Positions 1-9,021 of a DNA stretch of 64,000 nucleotides are shown here, in pieces. The notes beneath the pieces were generated by a model. The model was not told where the DNA came from. It ran no database searches and saw only the letters and a program-made list of their open reading frames with translations. The stretch comes from Haloferax elongans ATCC BAA-1513. GTDB taxonomy: Archaea > Halobacteriota > Halobacteria > Halobacteriales > Haloferacaceae. The DNA lies in NCBI RefSeq assembly GCF_000336755.1, contig NZ_AOLK01000015.1:520806-584805 (forward strand). The letters are read 5' to 3'. Positions within the stretch are counted from its first letter, which is position 1. Every line of letters starts with the position of its first letter. The position numbers and the translations under genes were made by a program.

Positions 1-1039
1 ACCGCTAGCGCGGTGTCCTTGCCCTCTTCGATTTCAGAGCAGCAGCTGAACTCTATCAACAATCTCCTACAGAAGAGCGCACGCGATAAACGGTCTGTTC
101 TCCAGCGAAATCGTTCCGCTGTGGGACTTCCTCCAAGAACAGCAAGTGCCGGTCGTCACGCCGTGGCCGGGGACGACGTTCCTCGACACTCGGGGCGGGG
201 ACAAGGGAACGGACGACCTCGGTGACGACGAGTGGCTCTGGCGAACTGTCATCGGTGACACCGTCCACACCTCCGGGGCAGCGGAAGCGATGATTGACGA
301 GGCTGGAATCGAGCAGATGGGTATCCTCAGCGCTACGTCCGCTGGCGAAGAAGGGTGGACGAGGCAGTTCGTCAACTGGTACGAGAGCCTCGGTGGAGAG
401 ATAGTCGAGGTCGTCTCGGCTCAGGGAGGACAGTCCTCCTATCAGAGCCAACTCGACAGACTGTTCGAGAACGACTTCGAGGCGTGGGCACTCTCCTTTG
501 CTCTCGAGGATGCAACCACAATCATTCGGAACTGGGACGAAGGCGGGTACGGCAGACAGCTTCTGATGGAAGATGGCTTGCGGGACCCCGGCCTCATCGA
601 CGCAGTTGGCGACGTCGCCGAGGGAGCATGGATTGCGGCTGGGAGCACAGAGGGTCCGAACTTCGAAAGTTTCCTCCCGAAGTTCCGCGACGCGGGCGAT
701 GCCAGCCTCCACCCCTGGGGGGTCGCCGCGTACGACGCCACAAACGTCATCGCACTCGCCATCCACCACGCCGGTGAGACCTCGCACGACGCCATCCAGC
801 AGAGCCTCGGTGATGTCGCCCGAGGGGGCGGGACGACCGTCACGACGTTCGCCGAGGGCAAAGAGGCGCTCGACAACGGCGAAGAAATCAACTACGAGGG
901 CGCGGTCACGAACGTTGATTTCACCCCGCACGGGAACGTCTGGGGAGACGTCGCAGTTGATAGGGTCACTCCCGACGGCTTCGAGAACGAGTTCACCATC
1001 GGGGCCGACAAGCTGCAGGCCGAGATCGACGACTACTGA
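1..1039 (+). CDS. ABC transporter substrate-binding protein (LivK-like), 5'-truncated, probable frameshift
   Basis: Extracellular solute-binding protein of the branched-chain amino acid/amide type (periplasmic-binding fold I), the receptor for the permeases and ATPases that follow; the true substrate cannot be read from sequence. The C-terminal ~330 residues are clear in frame 2, with family features such as the stretch AINGLFSS followed by PVVTPWPG and the late segment VTNVDFTPHGNVWGD. The gene begins outside the window. Frame 2 has a TGA at 47-49, while frame 1 is open from base 1 to 225 and there reads a plausible NSINNLLQ segment, so the reading frame appears to change between about 50 and 95. 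The GTG at 146 is the first formal start in frame 2 but lies inside the domain. Either a real frameshift (inactive receptor) or an assembly error. The next gene starts 22 bases downstream. Confidence 0.8.
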
Positions 1040-1061
1040 CGCGGTTTGTTTCCCCGATACC

Positions 1062-1946
1062 ATGGCACTCCCCCTTGCACAAGAACTAATCTTCGGACTC
1101 GTCATCGGGTCGTACATCGCACTGGGTGCAATCGGGTTCACCCTTGTGTACGGGCTCGTCAACATGATCAACTTCGCCCACGGTGAGTTCATCACCATCG
1201 GGGCGTTCGTCGGCTACCTCGCCGTCGTGTTCGGTGGGGTGTCCCTCCCGGTCGCGCTCGTCGTCGCACTTGGCGTCGCCGCCGTCACCGGATGGGCCAT
1301 TGCACGGCTCACTTTCGAGCCGATGAACGATGCCGGTGCGGTGCCGCTGCTTTTGATGTCTATCGGTCTGGGACTCGTCCTGCGGAACGGCATGCGAGCG
1401 ATTGCGGGACCCGACCGCCGGAACGTACCGGTTGCTGTCACGACCTATCGCTTCGACGACCTCGGCTTCTTCGTGACGAGCAATCAGTTGTTCATCATCG
1501 GGGTGACGCTCTTTGTGGTGCTCGTCTTGCACCTCTTTCTCAGCCGGACGATGGTTGGAATTTCGATGCGTGCAACCGCCGACAACGAGCGTCTCGCACT
1601 CGTCTCCGGCATCGATACGCGGCAGATTCGGAACGCGGTCTGGCTCGCGGCCTCCGGGCTGGCGGGCGTGGCGGGCGTCATGCTTGCGGTCTCACAGTCT
1701 GCGAATCCCAGCGTCGGGTTCGGCCAACTGTTGTTGATAATCACGGCCGCCATCCTCGGGGGGGCTGGAAGCCCGTACGGAGCGGTCGCCGGTTCGTATC
1801 TGCTGGGAGTCGGCATCGCTGTCTCCGTGGCCTTCCTCCCAGCCGACATCGTGGCGCTCAGTTCGACGATGGCCTTTGCCATCCTCATAGTGGTCCTTTT
1901 GGTCCGCCCTGGTGGCATCGCCAACACGGAGGTGCGGACGTCGTGA
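1062..1946 (+). CDS. livH: Branched-chain amino acid-type ABC permease LivH
   Basis: First of two inner-membrane permease subunits of the importer. The 294-residue protein starts at ATG 1062 with MALPLAQELIFG, the typical LivH opening; the same frame is open much further upstream but that part is a shadow of the preceding gene. Many hydrophobic helices are visible, and the segment NMINFAHGEFITIGA (residues about 30-45) is the characteristic first-helix signature of LivH permeases. Length is normal for the family. It lies 22 bases after the binding-protein stop and 67 bases before livM, consistent with one transcription unit. Substrate specificity is not evident. Confidence 0.92.
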   Translation: MALPLAQELIFGLVIGSYIALGAIGFTLVYGLVNMINFAHGEFITIGAFVGYLAVVFGGVSLPVALVVALGVAAVTGWAIARLTFEPMNDAGAVPLLLMSIGLGLVLRNGMRAIAGPDRRNVPVAVTTYRFDDLGFFVTSNQLFIIGVTLFVVLVLHLFLSRTMVGISMRATADNERLALVSGIDTRQIRNAVWLAASGLAGVAGVMLAVSQSANPSVGFGQLLLIITAAILGGAGSPYGAVAGSYLLGVGIAVSVAFLPADIVALSSTMAFAILIVVLLVRPGGIANTEVRTS

Positions 1947-1974
1947 CCCCACGCGGAGGTGCAGACATCGTGAC
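1925..1974. repeat. Imperfect tandem repeat at the livH 3' end
   Basis: About 23 bases, GGAGGTGCGGACGTCGTGAC with its flanks at 1925-1947, recur as GGAGGTGCAGACATCGTGAC at 1952-1974. The first copy holds the livH stop codon; the second lies in the livH-livM spacer and repeats the same TGA. It looks like a small duplication that pushed livM away from livH. Confidence 0.6.
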
Positions 1975-2013
1975 GGTGCAGTCCGTGGCCGTGGCCGATA
2001 GTGAGGTGAGCCG

Positions 2014-3051
2014 ATGAGTCGTCTCGAACTCCCCGCAATCGACGCGACCCGCGCCGGCCTCGTGTTGTTCGTCGCCTCGATTGCCTTCCTCTACAGCCCG
2101 ATTTTTATCAGGCCACCGAGCGGCACGTTCGTCTTCCTCGAACTCGCCGTCCTCTTTCTGCTGTATGCGCTGATACTCATCGGGCTAAACCTCCAATTCG
2201 GCCACACGGGACTCGTCAACTTCGGACCCGTCGCTTTCTTCGCCGTCGGCGGGTACGCCGCTGCGATACTGACCGCGAACGACCCCTACAGAGCTGTCGG
2301 ACTCGGCTTTGCGTGGCCAGTCGGCCTCGTCGCCGGGGTGCTCGCCGCGGTCGCACTCGGAGTCTTACTCGGCTTCTCGACGCTCAAACTCCGGGATGAC
2401 TTCCTCGCAATCGTTACGCTTGCAGTGGCCGAAATCATTCACGGGCTGACCATCACATTCCGCGACATCACCGGCGGTTCAATCGGACTACAGAACGTTC
2501 CACGGCCGATAGCCGACATGACTGGTGGTGGCGGCGGCGCAGAGCTATTCGCGACAATAGTCGTCCTCGGCTCTGTGTGCCTCCTCGCGTACGGCGTGTT
2601 CCATCGACTGTCAGCGTCGCCCTACGGGCGTGTTCTCAGAGCCATCAGGGCCGACGAACAGGTGACAGAAACGCTCGGCAAGCGGGTGTTCCGGTACAAA
2701 CTCGTCGTATTCATCTACGGGGCAGCTATCGGGGGGCTGGCTGGCGCGCTCCTCGTCTTCTACAACGGCGCTGCCTCGGCGAGTTTCTTCACTATCGACG
2801 TCACGGTTATCGTCTGGATTGGCATGCTCATCGGCGGCGCGGGGAGTGACCGCGGCGTGCTCGGCGGACTCGCGCTCATCATGGGCTTTCAGTTGCTCAC
2901 CCGCTTTTTCAACGACCTGCTTCCGTTCGTCACACAGGACCAGTTCGCTTCGATTCGCCTCGTTCTCGTGGGACTGCTGTTGATGCTCGTCGTCAAGTAT
3001 CGCCCCGAGGGAATCTGGGGAACCGCCGAAGAACTGGAGGTCGAGTCATGA
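2014..3051 (+). CDS. livM: Branched-chain amino acid-type ABC permease LivM
   Basis: Second permease subunit, pairing with LivH to form the membrane channel. It has 345 residues, about ten hydrophobic segments and the LivM hallmark NLQFGHTGLVNFGPVAFFAVGG (roughly residues 63-84, here split by family convention into the helix and following loop), plus the cytoplasmic coupling region around SPYGRVLRAIRADE (about 206-219) that contacts the ATPases. The ATG at 2014 follows a purine-rich GTGAG. Its stop overlaps the start of the next gene in an ATGA arrangement at 3048-3051, indicating translational coupling to the ATPase. Confidence 0.92.
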   Translation: MSRLELPAIDATRAGLVLFVASIAFLYSPIFIRPPSGTFVFLELAVLFLLYALILIGLNLQFGHTGLVNFGPVAFFAVGGYAAAILTANDPYRAVGLGFAWPVGLVAGVLAAVALGVLLGFSTLKLRDDFLAIVTLAVAEIIHGLTITFRDITGGSIGLQNVPRPIADMTGGGGGAELFATIVVLGSVCLLAYGVFHRLSASPYGRVLRAIRADEQVTETLGKRVFRYKLVVFIYGAAIGGLAGALLVFYNGAASASFFTIDVTVIVWIGMLIGGAGSDRGVLGGLALIMGFQLLTRFFNDLLPFVTQDQFASIRLVLVGLLLMLVVKYRPEGIWGTAEELEVES

Positions 3052-3803
3052 CGCTTCTGGCAGTCGATAGCCTCCACCGCTCGTTCGGCAGCCTCGTCGC
3101 AGTCGACGACGTCTCCTTCGAAATCGAGCCCGGGGAAGTCGTCGGGATGATTGGTCCGAACGGTGCCGGAAAGACGACGACGTTCAACTGTGTCTCCGGC
3201 GTCCTCGACAGCGACGCTGGCACCGTCACCTTCGACGGCGAGGACGTGACTAACGTCCCCGCGTACGAACTCGCACGGAACGGGCTGGTCAGGACGTTCC
3301 AGCAAACCCGGGAGCTATCGACGATGACCGTCGAAGCGAACGTACTGTTACCGACGCCTGCGCATCCCGGCGAGCGAGCCTGGCACGCCATCACGCGGTC
3401 GGAGGCGAGCCAGCAGCGCGAGCGGGAGGCACGAGAGCAAGCGATGGAACTACTCGACGTGTTCGACATTCGGTCGAAGGCTGACGAGTACGCTGGCACC
3501 CTCTCTGGCGGCCAGCGGAAACTGCTGGAACTAGCGCGGGCATTGATGCTCGACCCGACGATGCTCATGCTCGATGAACCGTTCGCGGGCGTCAATCCGA
3601 CGCTCACGACGGAACTCGTCGCTCACCTCGAATCGCTCAACGACGATGGACTCACGCTGCTCATCATCGAGCACGAACTAGAGACGCTCACCGACCTCGT
3701 CGACCGCCTGATTGTGCTGACCGATGGGCGCGTCTTGGCGTCCGGCACGCCGGCGGAAGTCACGAGCAACGAGGAGGTAATCGATGCCTATCTGGGCAAC
3801 TAA
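3048..3803 (+). CDS. livG: ABC transporter ATP-binding protein LivG
   Basis: Cytoplasmic ATPase subunit that powers uptake through LivH/LivM. The 251-residue protein has Walker A GPNGAGKTT (about residues 36-44), the ABC signature LSGGQRK (about 150) and Walker B LMLDEPFAGV (about 172-181), ending with an H-loop in IIEHELETL. The insertion with ANVLLPT and the long helix before the signature is typical of LivG rather than LivF. Start codon overlaps livM by four bases. Confidence 0.93.
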   Translation: MTLLAVDSLHRSFGSLVAVDDVSFEIEPGEVVGMIGPNGAGKTTTFNCVSGVLDSDAGTVTFDGEDVTNVPAYELARNGLVRTFQQTRELSTMTVEANVLLPTPAHPGERAWHAITRSEASQQREREAREQAMELLDVFDIRSKADEYAGTLSGGQRKLLELARALMLDPTMLMLDEPFAGVNPTLTTELVAHLESLNDDGLTLLIIEHELETLTDLVDRLIVLTDGRVLASGTPAEVTSNEEVIDAYLGN

Positions 3804-3854
3804 ATTCACCGACAGCAGGGCGATGAAACGACGGCCGAGACAGGGAGGAGACCG

Positions 3855-4577
3855 ATGAGTCTGCTTGAAGTCACTGAACTAGACGCAGGGTACGGCGACC
3901 TGCAGGTACTGTTCGGCGTCGACCTCCACGTCACCGAAGGCGAGTACGTCGCAATCGTCGGCCCAAACGGGGCCGGGAAGTCGACGGTGATGAAAGCCGT
4001 CGTGGGGTTGGCCACGCACATGGGCGGGGAGATTCGGTTTGACGGCGAGGATATCACGGGGTTGGGGCCCCAGACGAGAATCGAGCGCGGACTTGGGTAC
4101 GTCCCACAGACGGAGAACGTCTTCCCGACCCTGACTGTCGAGGAGAACCTCAAGATAGGCGGCTATCTGCTCGGCGGCCTCCCGGACGACCGGCGAGAGG
4201 CGGTCGTCGAACAGTTCCCCATCCTCGCAGAGCGCTTCGACCAGCGGGCGGGCAACCTCTCCGGCGGGCAACAACAGATGCTTGCGATGGCGCGGGCGCT
4301 AATCCCGGACCCGCCCGTGTTGTTACTCGATGAACCGTCCGCAGGGCTGGCCCCGGACCTCGTCGATACTGTGTTCGACCACATCGACGCGGTCAACGAC
4401 CGCGGAGTCACGGTGGTCATCGTCGAGCAGAACGCGAAGACCGCCCTTCGTCGCTGTGACCGGGGGTACGTGCTCACACAGGGTGAGAACCGATACACAG
4501 ACGAGGGCGACGCACTGCTGGACGACCCCGAGGTCCGAAAGCAGTTCTTGGGCGGGTCAGACTCTTCCAACGGCTGA
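3855..4577 (+). CDS. livF: ABC transporter ATP-binding protein LivF
   Basis: Second ATPase of the importer, expected to form a heterodimer with LivG. It has 240 residues with Walker A GPNGAGKST (about 36-44), signature LSGGQQQ (about 135) and Walker B LLLDEPSAGL (about 155-164), and the LivF-type phrase LGYVPQTENVFPTLTVEENL. The ATG at 3855 follows a GGAGGAG ribosome-binding site seven bases upstream, the strongest Shine-Dalgarno of this operon. It is the last gene; a pyrimidine-rich stretch (4587-4640) follows before the convergent MMPL gene. Confidence 0.93.
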   Translation: MSLLEVTELDAGYGDLQVLFGVDLHVTEGEYVAIVGPNGAGKSTVMKAVVGLATHMGGEIRFDGEDITGLGPQTRIERGLGYVPQTENVFPTLTVEENLKIGGYLLGGLPDDRREAVVEQFPILAERFDQRAGNLSGGQQQMLAMARALIPDPPVLLLDEPSAGLAPDLVDTVFDHIDAVNDRGVTVVIVEQNAKTALRRCDRGYVLTQGENRYTDEGDALLDDPEVRKQFLGGSDSSNG

Positions 4578-4586
4578 AGCCGTGGG

Positions 4587-4640
4587 GTTTTCTTCGTCTC
4601 TCGTTCTCCTCCTCTCTCGTTCCCCTTGGCTCTCTGACTT
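4587..4640. terminator. Pyrimidine-rich spacer between convergent genes
   Basis: Runs of T and C (TTTTCTTCG, CTCTCTCG, TCCCCTTGG) fill the 62 bases between livF and the oppositely oriented MMPL gene. No strong hairpin is seen; archaeal termination commonly occurs at such T-rich tracts, so this is a plausible terminator for livF only by position. Confidence 0.35.
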
Positions 4641-7168
4641 CAATCGTCTCCCGGCGTGGGACCGATATCCATCTCCAGTGCGTCGAGTGGGACCATCGGG
4701 TCGTTGCCGCTGAATCTGTCCCAGACGACGAGTGCTGACGGAAGAACGAGCACCGACGCGAGGAACGAGTAGACGATGCTCGCCGCAGTGAGAAGCCCGA
4801 ACTGCCCGAGGACCGAGAGGACTGCGAGGACGAGCACGCCGAGTCCGAAGACGGTCGTGAGCATGCTCCCCGCGAGTGCGCCGCCGGTTCCGCGGACAGT
4901 TCGGTCGAGCGCCGTTCGGAGGTCGTTCTCCGCGCGCTCGTCGATGAAGCGGTGGACGACGTGGACCGAGTAATCGACGCCGAGGCCGATAGTCAACGCG
5001 AGGACCGTCGCGGTGAAGGCGTTGAACGAGATTCCGACCAATCGCATCGTTCCGGCGACCGACGTGACGGCGACCAAGATAGGCACGAGGTTGGCGAGTG
5101 CCAGGGACGGCCGGCCTTCGAGCCACCAGTAGATGAAGATGAGGAACGCGCCCGTGCCAGCGAGAGAGATGGCGAGGCTCTGAACCGCCGAGTCGAGGAT
5201 GAGGTCCGAGATGGCCGTGAAGACGACGACTGTCCCCGTCGCGGTGCTCGTCGTTCGGAACCGGTCGGCTATCGTGCGAGCGTCGGCGACGACCGTATCG
5301 TCGTCTGCATCGGCTTTGACGCGGTAATCCACGCGGGCGCTCCGGTAGTCGTCGGCAAGGTAGTTGGCAGCCTGCTCGCCCGACTCGGTCGCGAGCAGCG
5401 CGTCGTACACTGTCTCAAGGTCGCGGTCGGGGATGCCGTCGCCGTCGGTATCGTGGCGTGCGACGAGCGTTGCGAAGTCCTCGTTTATGGCTTTCTCAGC
5501 CTGCAAAACGGTCAGAATGCTCGTCGAGTCTGCGCGTCGGTTCTCGACGAGGAACGTTCCCGGTGGGTCCTGTGCGACCCGGTCGAGTTCTTCGAGGAAC
5601 GCGCCGTCTGTCATCCGCCCTTCCAAGAATATCGTCACGACGCCGCTTTGGGAGGACGTAAAGCGGTCTTCGAGGAACTCGATGTCGGCGACGACGCTGT
5701 AGTCACCCGGAGCGAACGGTTCGGGCAGTGCCTTCAGATAGGCTGGCGCCTCTGCGGGTGGCAGGAAATCTTCTTGTCCGAACTCGGTGTCGACACCGGT
5801 TGCGTACCACATCGCGCCGCTTGAGAGAAGCAGTGCGGCGACGAGGACGACCACAGGCGCGCGGAGTGCAGGGCCGATGCCGACTCGGAGGGCTGACCCG
5901 AGTGAACTCCCCTCGCGCCCGAGCGGGGACTGACTGAACGTCGGAATCGGGTATCGCTGGCGGAGACGGTCGACTTCGACCTTCGTGGCGGGGAGGAAGA
6001 CACCGAAGACGAAGAACGTGAAGATGATGCCGATAGCCGCGACCACGCCGAAATCACGAATCGGGGTGAGGTTGCTCACGAGATTCGAGAGGAACCCGAT
6101 GACTGTGGTACAGGTGACGATGAAGAACGCGACGAGGAGTTGGTCGGTCGCTTTGCGCATAGCATCGTCGACGTCGTGGCCCTCGGCGCGGTCCTCGCGA
6201 TAGCGGTTCACCGCGTGAATCCCGAAGTCGATGCCGACCGCCAACAAGAGTGGCGGGACGGCAATCATAATCTGGTTGAAGGGGATGCCCGCGAGGCCGA
6301 GGAACCCGAAGGTCCAGACGAGGGCCATCCCGAGCGCCGCAGTACCCAACAATAGGTCCACGAGGTCGCGGTAGGCGACGACGAGAAAGAGGACGATAAA
6401 CAGCACCGCCGCGGGCACGACGATGATGAGCGAATCGACGATGACCGTGCTGAACTCGTCGGCGATGACGCCGGTTCCGAACACCGAAATGTCGCCGCCG
6501 ACGGTGGCGACGACGCGCTGTGCTTTGCGCTGAATCGGCGTCAGTTGGCTCTCACCGCCTTGTCCTGCACTGGCGGCTTCGTCCTGCGGGAGCGAGTGGG
6601 TGATGACGGCGATAGTCGCCGTCGACGAGGCACCGGTCGGATTGAAGTCGTCGGCAAGAAGCCCGACGAACCGGGGGTTGTTCGCGTTCGCGCTCACCGC
6701 GGTGGCGACCTCCCTGTCTGTCGCCCGTTCGACGGCAGTTATCTGTGCGTCGAGTGTCTCGGCGTCCTCGTCGAGCGTCTGTGCGACGACAGACGCCGCA
6801 CTCGCGGTCGAGCGCACGCGGAGGTCGTCGCGGTCTGCCAGTCGCTTCTGCGCTTCGAGCATTCGAAGGAGTTCACGTCTCGTCAGCACGTTCGGCGCGC
6901 GCTGGATGAGTTGCGTGCTACCAGTGGCCTCGGAAAAACTCGGTGAGAACTCCTCGCTGATGCGCGAGAACGCTTCTTCTTCGGGGACTTCCTCGGCGAA
7001 CTGCTCGGTTCCGGCTTCCGTCTCGACGGCGCTCAGGCCAGCTCCGAAGACGAGCGTCAAGGCGAGAAAGACGAGAATCACGCGCCGAGAGCGATTGACG
7101 ATGCGGTGGTCGACCCAGTCGACGAACCGCTGAAAGTCGAATCGAGACACCGAATCCAATCGGGACAT
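4640..7168 (-). CDS. RND/MMPL-family membrane transporter
   Basis: Large membrane protein of 842 residues with the two-fold RND/MMPL architecture: an N-terminal helix (about residues 34-52), a large extracytoplasmic domain, a block of about five helices, then a second extracytoplasmic domain and helix block. Each half carries the motif expected in proton-coupled MMPL proteins, GIDFGIHAVNRYRED (about 315) and GLGVDYSVHVVHRFIDE (about 735), with the acidic residue inside the membrane segment. Such proteins move lipids or other hydrophobic compounds, or assist protein export; the cargo here is unknown. Its start is three bases after the stop of the repeat protein upstream, so the two are probably co-translated and may act together at the cell surface. 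Confidence 0.85.
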   Translation of the reverse strand: MSRLDSVSRFDFQRFVDWVDHRIVNRSRRVILVFLALTLVFGAGLSAVETEAGTEQFAEEVPEEEAFSRISEEFSPSFSEATGSTQLIQRAPNVLTRRELLRMLEAQKRLADRDDLRVRSTASAASVVAQTLDEDAETLDAQITAVERATDREVATAVSANANNPRFVGLLADDFNPTGASSTATIAVITHSLPQDEAASAGQGGESQLTPIQRKAQRVVATVGGDISVFGTGVIADEFSTVIVDSLIIVVPAAVLFIVLFLVVAYRDLVDLLLGTAALGMALVWTFGFLGLAGIPFNQIMIAVPPLLLAVGIDFGIHAVNRYREDRAEGHDVDDAMRKATDQLLVAFFIVTCTTVIGFLSNLVSNLTPIRDFGVVAAIGIIFTFFVFGVFLPATKVEVDRLRQRYPIPTFSQSPLGREGSSLGSALRVGIGPALRAPVVVLVAALLLSSGAMWYATGVDTEFGQEDFLPPAEAPAYLKALPEPFAPGDYSVVADIEFLEDRFTSSQSGVVTIFLEGRMTDGAFLEELDRVAQDPPGTFLVENRRADSTSILTVLQAEKAINEDFATLVARHDTDGDGIPDRDLETVYDALLATESGEQAANYLADDYRSARVDYRVKADADDDTVVADARTIADRFRTTSTATGTVVVFTAISDLILDSAVQSLAISLAGTGAFLIFIYWWLEGRPSLALANLVPILVAVTSVAGTMRLVGISFNAFTATVLALTIGLGVDYSVHVVHRFIDERAENDLRTALDRTVRGTGGALAGSMLTTVFGLGVLVLAVLSVLGQFGLLTAASIVYSFLASVLVLPSALVVWDRFSGNDPMVPLDALEMDIGPTPGDD

Positions 7169-7171
7169 CGC

Positions 7172-8749
7172 TCAGTCCTGTCCGCGTCTGCGGACGACGA
7201 GGAAGCCAGCACCACCCGCAGCCGCGACGACGACAGCAGCACCGAGAAGCGGCAGTGTGAGACCGAAGGGAAGCCCACTGCGGTCCTCGTTGGACTCGAC
7301 CTGAACCGGGACACGGTAGGCGTCGGAGATGGTCGTCTCACCGCTTTCGTCTTCGTAGCGGAAGTCGAGTTCGGCCGGGTACTGTTTCTCCAGTGCGCCA
7401 CCGTCAGCAGCGACCCGGAAGACGAGTGTCGCCGACTCGCCGGGTTCGAGTTCACTGACGAACGATTCGGTGTCCGACGACGACAACGGTTCTTCGAAGT
7501 ACACCTTCGCCGAGATGTCCCGAAGCGTCTCGTCGCGGGCGTTCACGATGGTGACGCGGAGTTCGGTGCTCTGGCCCGGCGCGACAGTCGATTCTTCGAC
7601 GGAGACATCGAACTCTGGCGTCTCGGGTGCCACCTCGACTCGCAGGTCGATATCGTCGCTCGACCGGCGCTCACCGTCTGCATCGCGGTAGGTGACGGTG
7701 GCAGTGAACTGTCTCGGGCCGGGGTCAGCGTTGCCGGCTACCTGCACGTCGAACGAAAACGGCACCGACTCGCCGGGCGCCATGTCGCCGAGTGCGTACT
7801 CGGTCTCGGTCGCTGTCGCAGTTCCTTCGGGCAGCGAGAGCGTCACGACGGCGTTTTTCGCGATCGCGCCACCGTCGTTGACGACTGCACCGCTGACGCG
7901 GCCCTCGTCACCGACGCGGAGCGTGCTCGTCACCTCGTCGACGCTGAACGACTGTTCCGCGACTGGGATGAATCCCGCGGCGAGGTCAGTGTACGCCAGT
8001 CGCGCCCCGTCCGGGTTCTCGTAGGCGACGTTCACGCCGAGCGCGTAGCCACGGACTGAACTCTCAGACGAGAGCGACGTGTCGTAGACGAAGGTTCTGT
8101 TCTCGCCCGCTGGCCACGACACTGCGAACTGCGTCGCAGTGGCCGAGCCCTCGAATCTGACCTCGTCGGATTGCGACGTGACGGCGACGATTGCGTTGCG
8201 CGCGTCAAGTTCGCCGGTGTTCTGGATGGTAATGGCAACGTCGCCACGCCCGCCGACAGGGACTGTCGCCTCGGAGCCGACGACTGCGAACCGGACGCGT
8301 TCTTCGACGCGGAGGGGAACGTCGAGGGTGTACGTTCGGCGGTGGGCGTTGTCGAATTCGTAGAACACCTTCAGTCCGAGGTCGTACTCACCGGCCGCGA
8401 TGTTCTCGGGGGCTTCGACGCGGAAGGCGACCTCTCGTGTGTCGCTGTCGTTCATGCGCCCGACGACGATATCACCGGTTCGAACGACGAACGGAGTGTT
8501 CCGTGGTTCGAGTCTGACACGGACGTTCTCGGCCGTCTTCGACACGTCTTCAGGTTTGCCCGGGTCGTTGGTGAAGACGACGCGGACCATCATCTCCTCG
8601 CCGGGTTCGACGACTGGGTCGACGACGTAGGCGCGAAAGACGGGGACTTTGTTCGGGTCTCGTTCTTCGTCGCTTTGCGCTACGACTGGTGCCGCAATCG
8701 GGACGAGGACGAGCAGTACGACAGATAGGATGACGAGAGTTCTCTTCAT
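7172..8749 (-). CDS. Secreted, membrane-anchored repeat protein (COG1361/NEW3-like)
   Basis: A 525-residue surface protein. I chose ATG 8749 because MKRTLVILSVVLLVLVPIAA begins a clear Sec-type signal peptide; the frame is open 35 codons further upstream but with no signal-like sequence. After cleavage near AQSDEE the protein is built of several immunoglobulin-like NEW3/CARDB-type repeats (phrases like NTGELDARNAIVAVTS, VNDGGAIAKNAVVTLSLPEGT, PGQSTELRVTIVNARDETLRD), ending in a single transmembrane helix (about residues 498-520) and RRR anchor. The pairing of COG1361-type proteins with MMPL transporters recurs in archaea; this arrangement suggests an extracytoplasmic partner of the transporter encoded immediately downstream. 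No biochemical function is established from sequence. Confidence 0.8.
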   Translation of the reverse strand: MKRTLVILSVVLLVLVPIAAPVVAQSDEERDPNKVPVFRAYVVDPVVEPGEEMMVRVVFTNDPGKPEDVSKTAENVRVRLEPRNTPFVVRTGDIVVGRMNDSDTREVAFRVEAPENIAAGEYDLGLKVFYEFDNAHRRTYTLDVPLRVEERVRFAVVGSEATVPVGGRGDVAITIQNTGELDARNAIVAVTSQSDEVRFEGSATATQFAVSWPAGENRTFVYDTSLSSESSVRGYALGVNVAYENPDGARLAYTDLAAGFIPVAEQSFSVDEVTSTLRVGDEGRVSGAVVNDGGAIAKNAVVTLSLPEGTATATETEYALGDMAPGESVPFSFDVQVAGNADPGPRQFTATVTYRDADGERRSSDDIDLRVEVAPETPEFDVSVEESTVAPGQSTELRVTIVNARDETLRDISAKVYFEEPLSSSDTESFVSELEPGESATLVFRVAADGGALEKQYPAELDFRYEDESGETTISDAYRVPVQVESNEDRSGLPFGLTLPLLGAAVVVAAAGGAGFLVVRRRGQD

Positions 8750-8955
8750 TTGAGCTCCGAGGTGAACACACCGACTGCGAATCGACCCGCGAGCGTCGGT
8801 GGAGGGCGGGGTTGTACCGACCCAACTAGCCACTGATACGTTGCCGACAGGCAAATACCCGTATTCACACTAGTTAGGATACTCAGCCATCCGAGACAGT
8901 CAGTTTGTGCTGTGGCTAGGGCCCTGCGAGTGTTGCCCAGTGAGGCGACTCCGTC

Positions 8956-9011
8956 GGTGTGGTTCTGTGGAGGTGACTCAGTAGGTGCGGTTCTGTGGAG
9001 GTGACTCTGTT
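8956..9011. repeat. Two 28-base tandem repeats
   Basis: Units 8956-8983 and 8984-9011 match at 25 of 28 positions around the shared core GGTTCTGTGGAGGTGACTC. A degenerate partial unit (GAGGCGACTCCGTC, from about 8943) precedes them. The array sits between the start of the repeat-protein gene and the stop of the 151-residue minus-strand ORF. Too few units for a CRISPR. Confidence 0.75.
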
Positions 9012-9021
9012 GTGGTCCCTG

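Noticed and set aside
56-1198. Long minus-strand ORF opposite the binding-protein gene
   Set aside because: Arg/Asp/Val-rich shadow of the plus-strand gene; no domain, start or promoter.
8956-9011. CRISPR array
   Set aside because: Only two units directly adjacent, no spacers, no cas genes.
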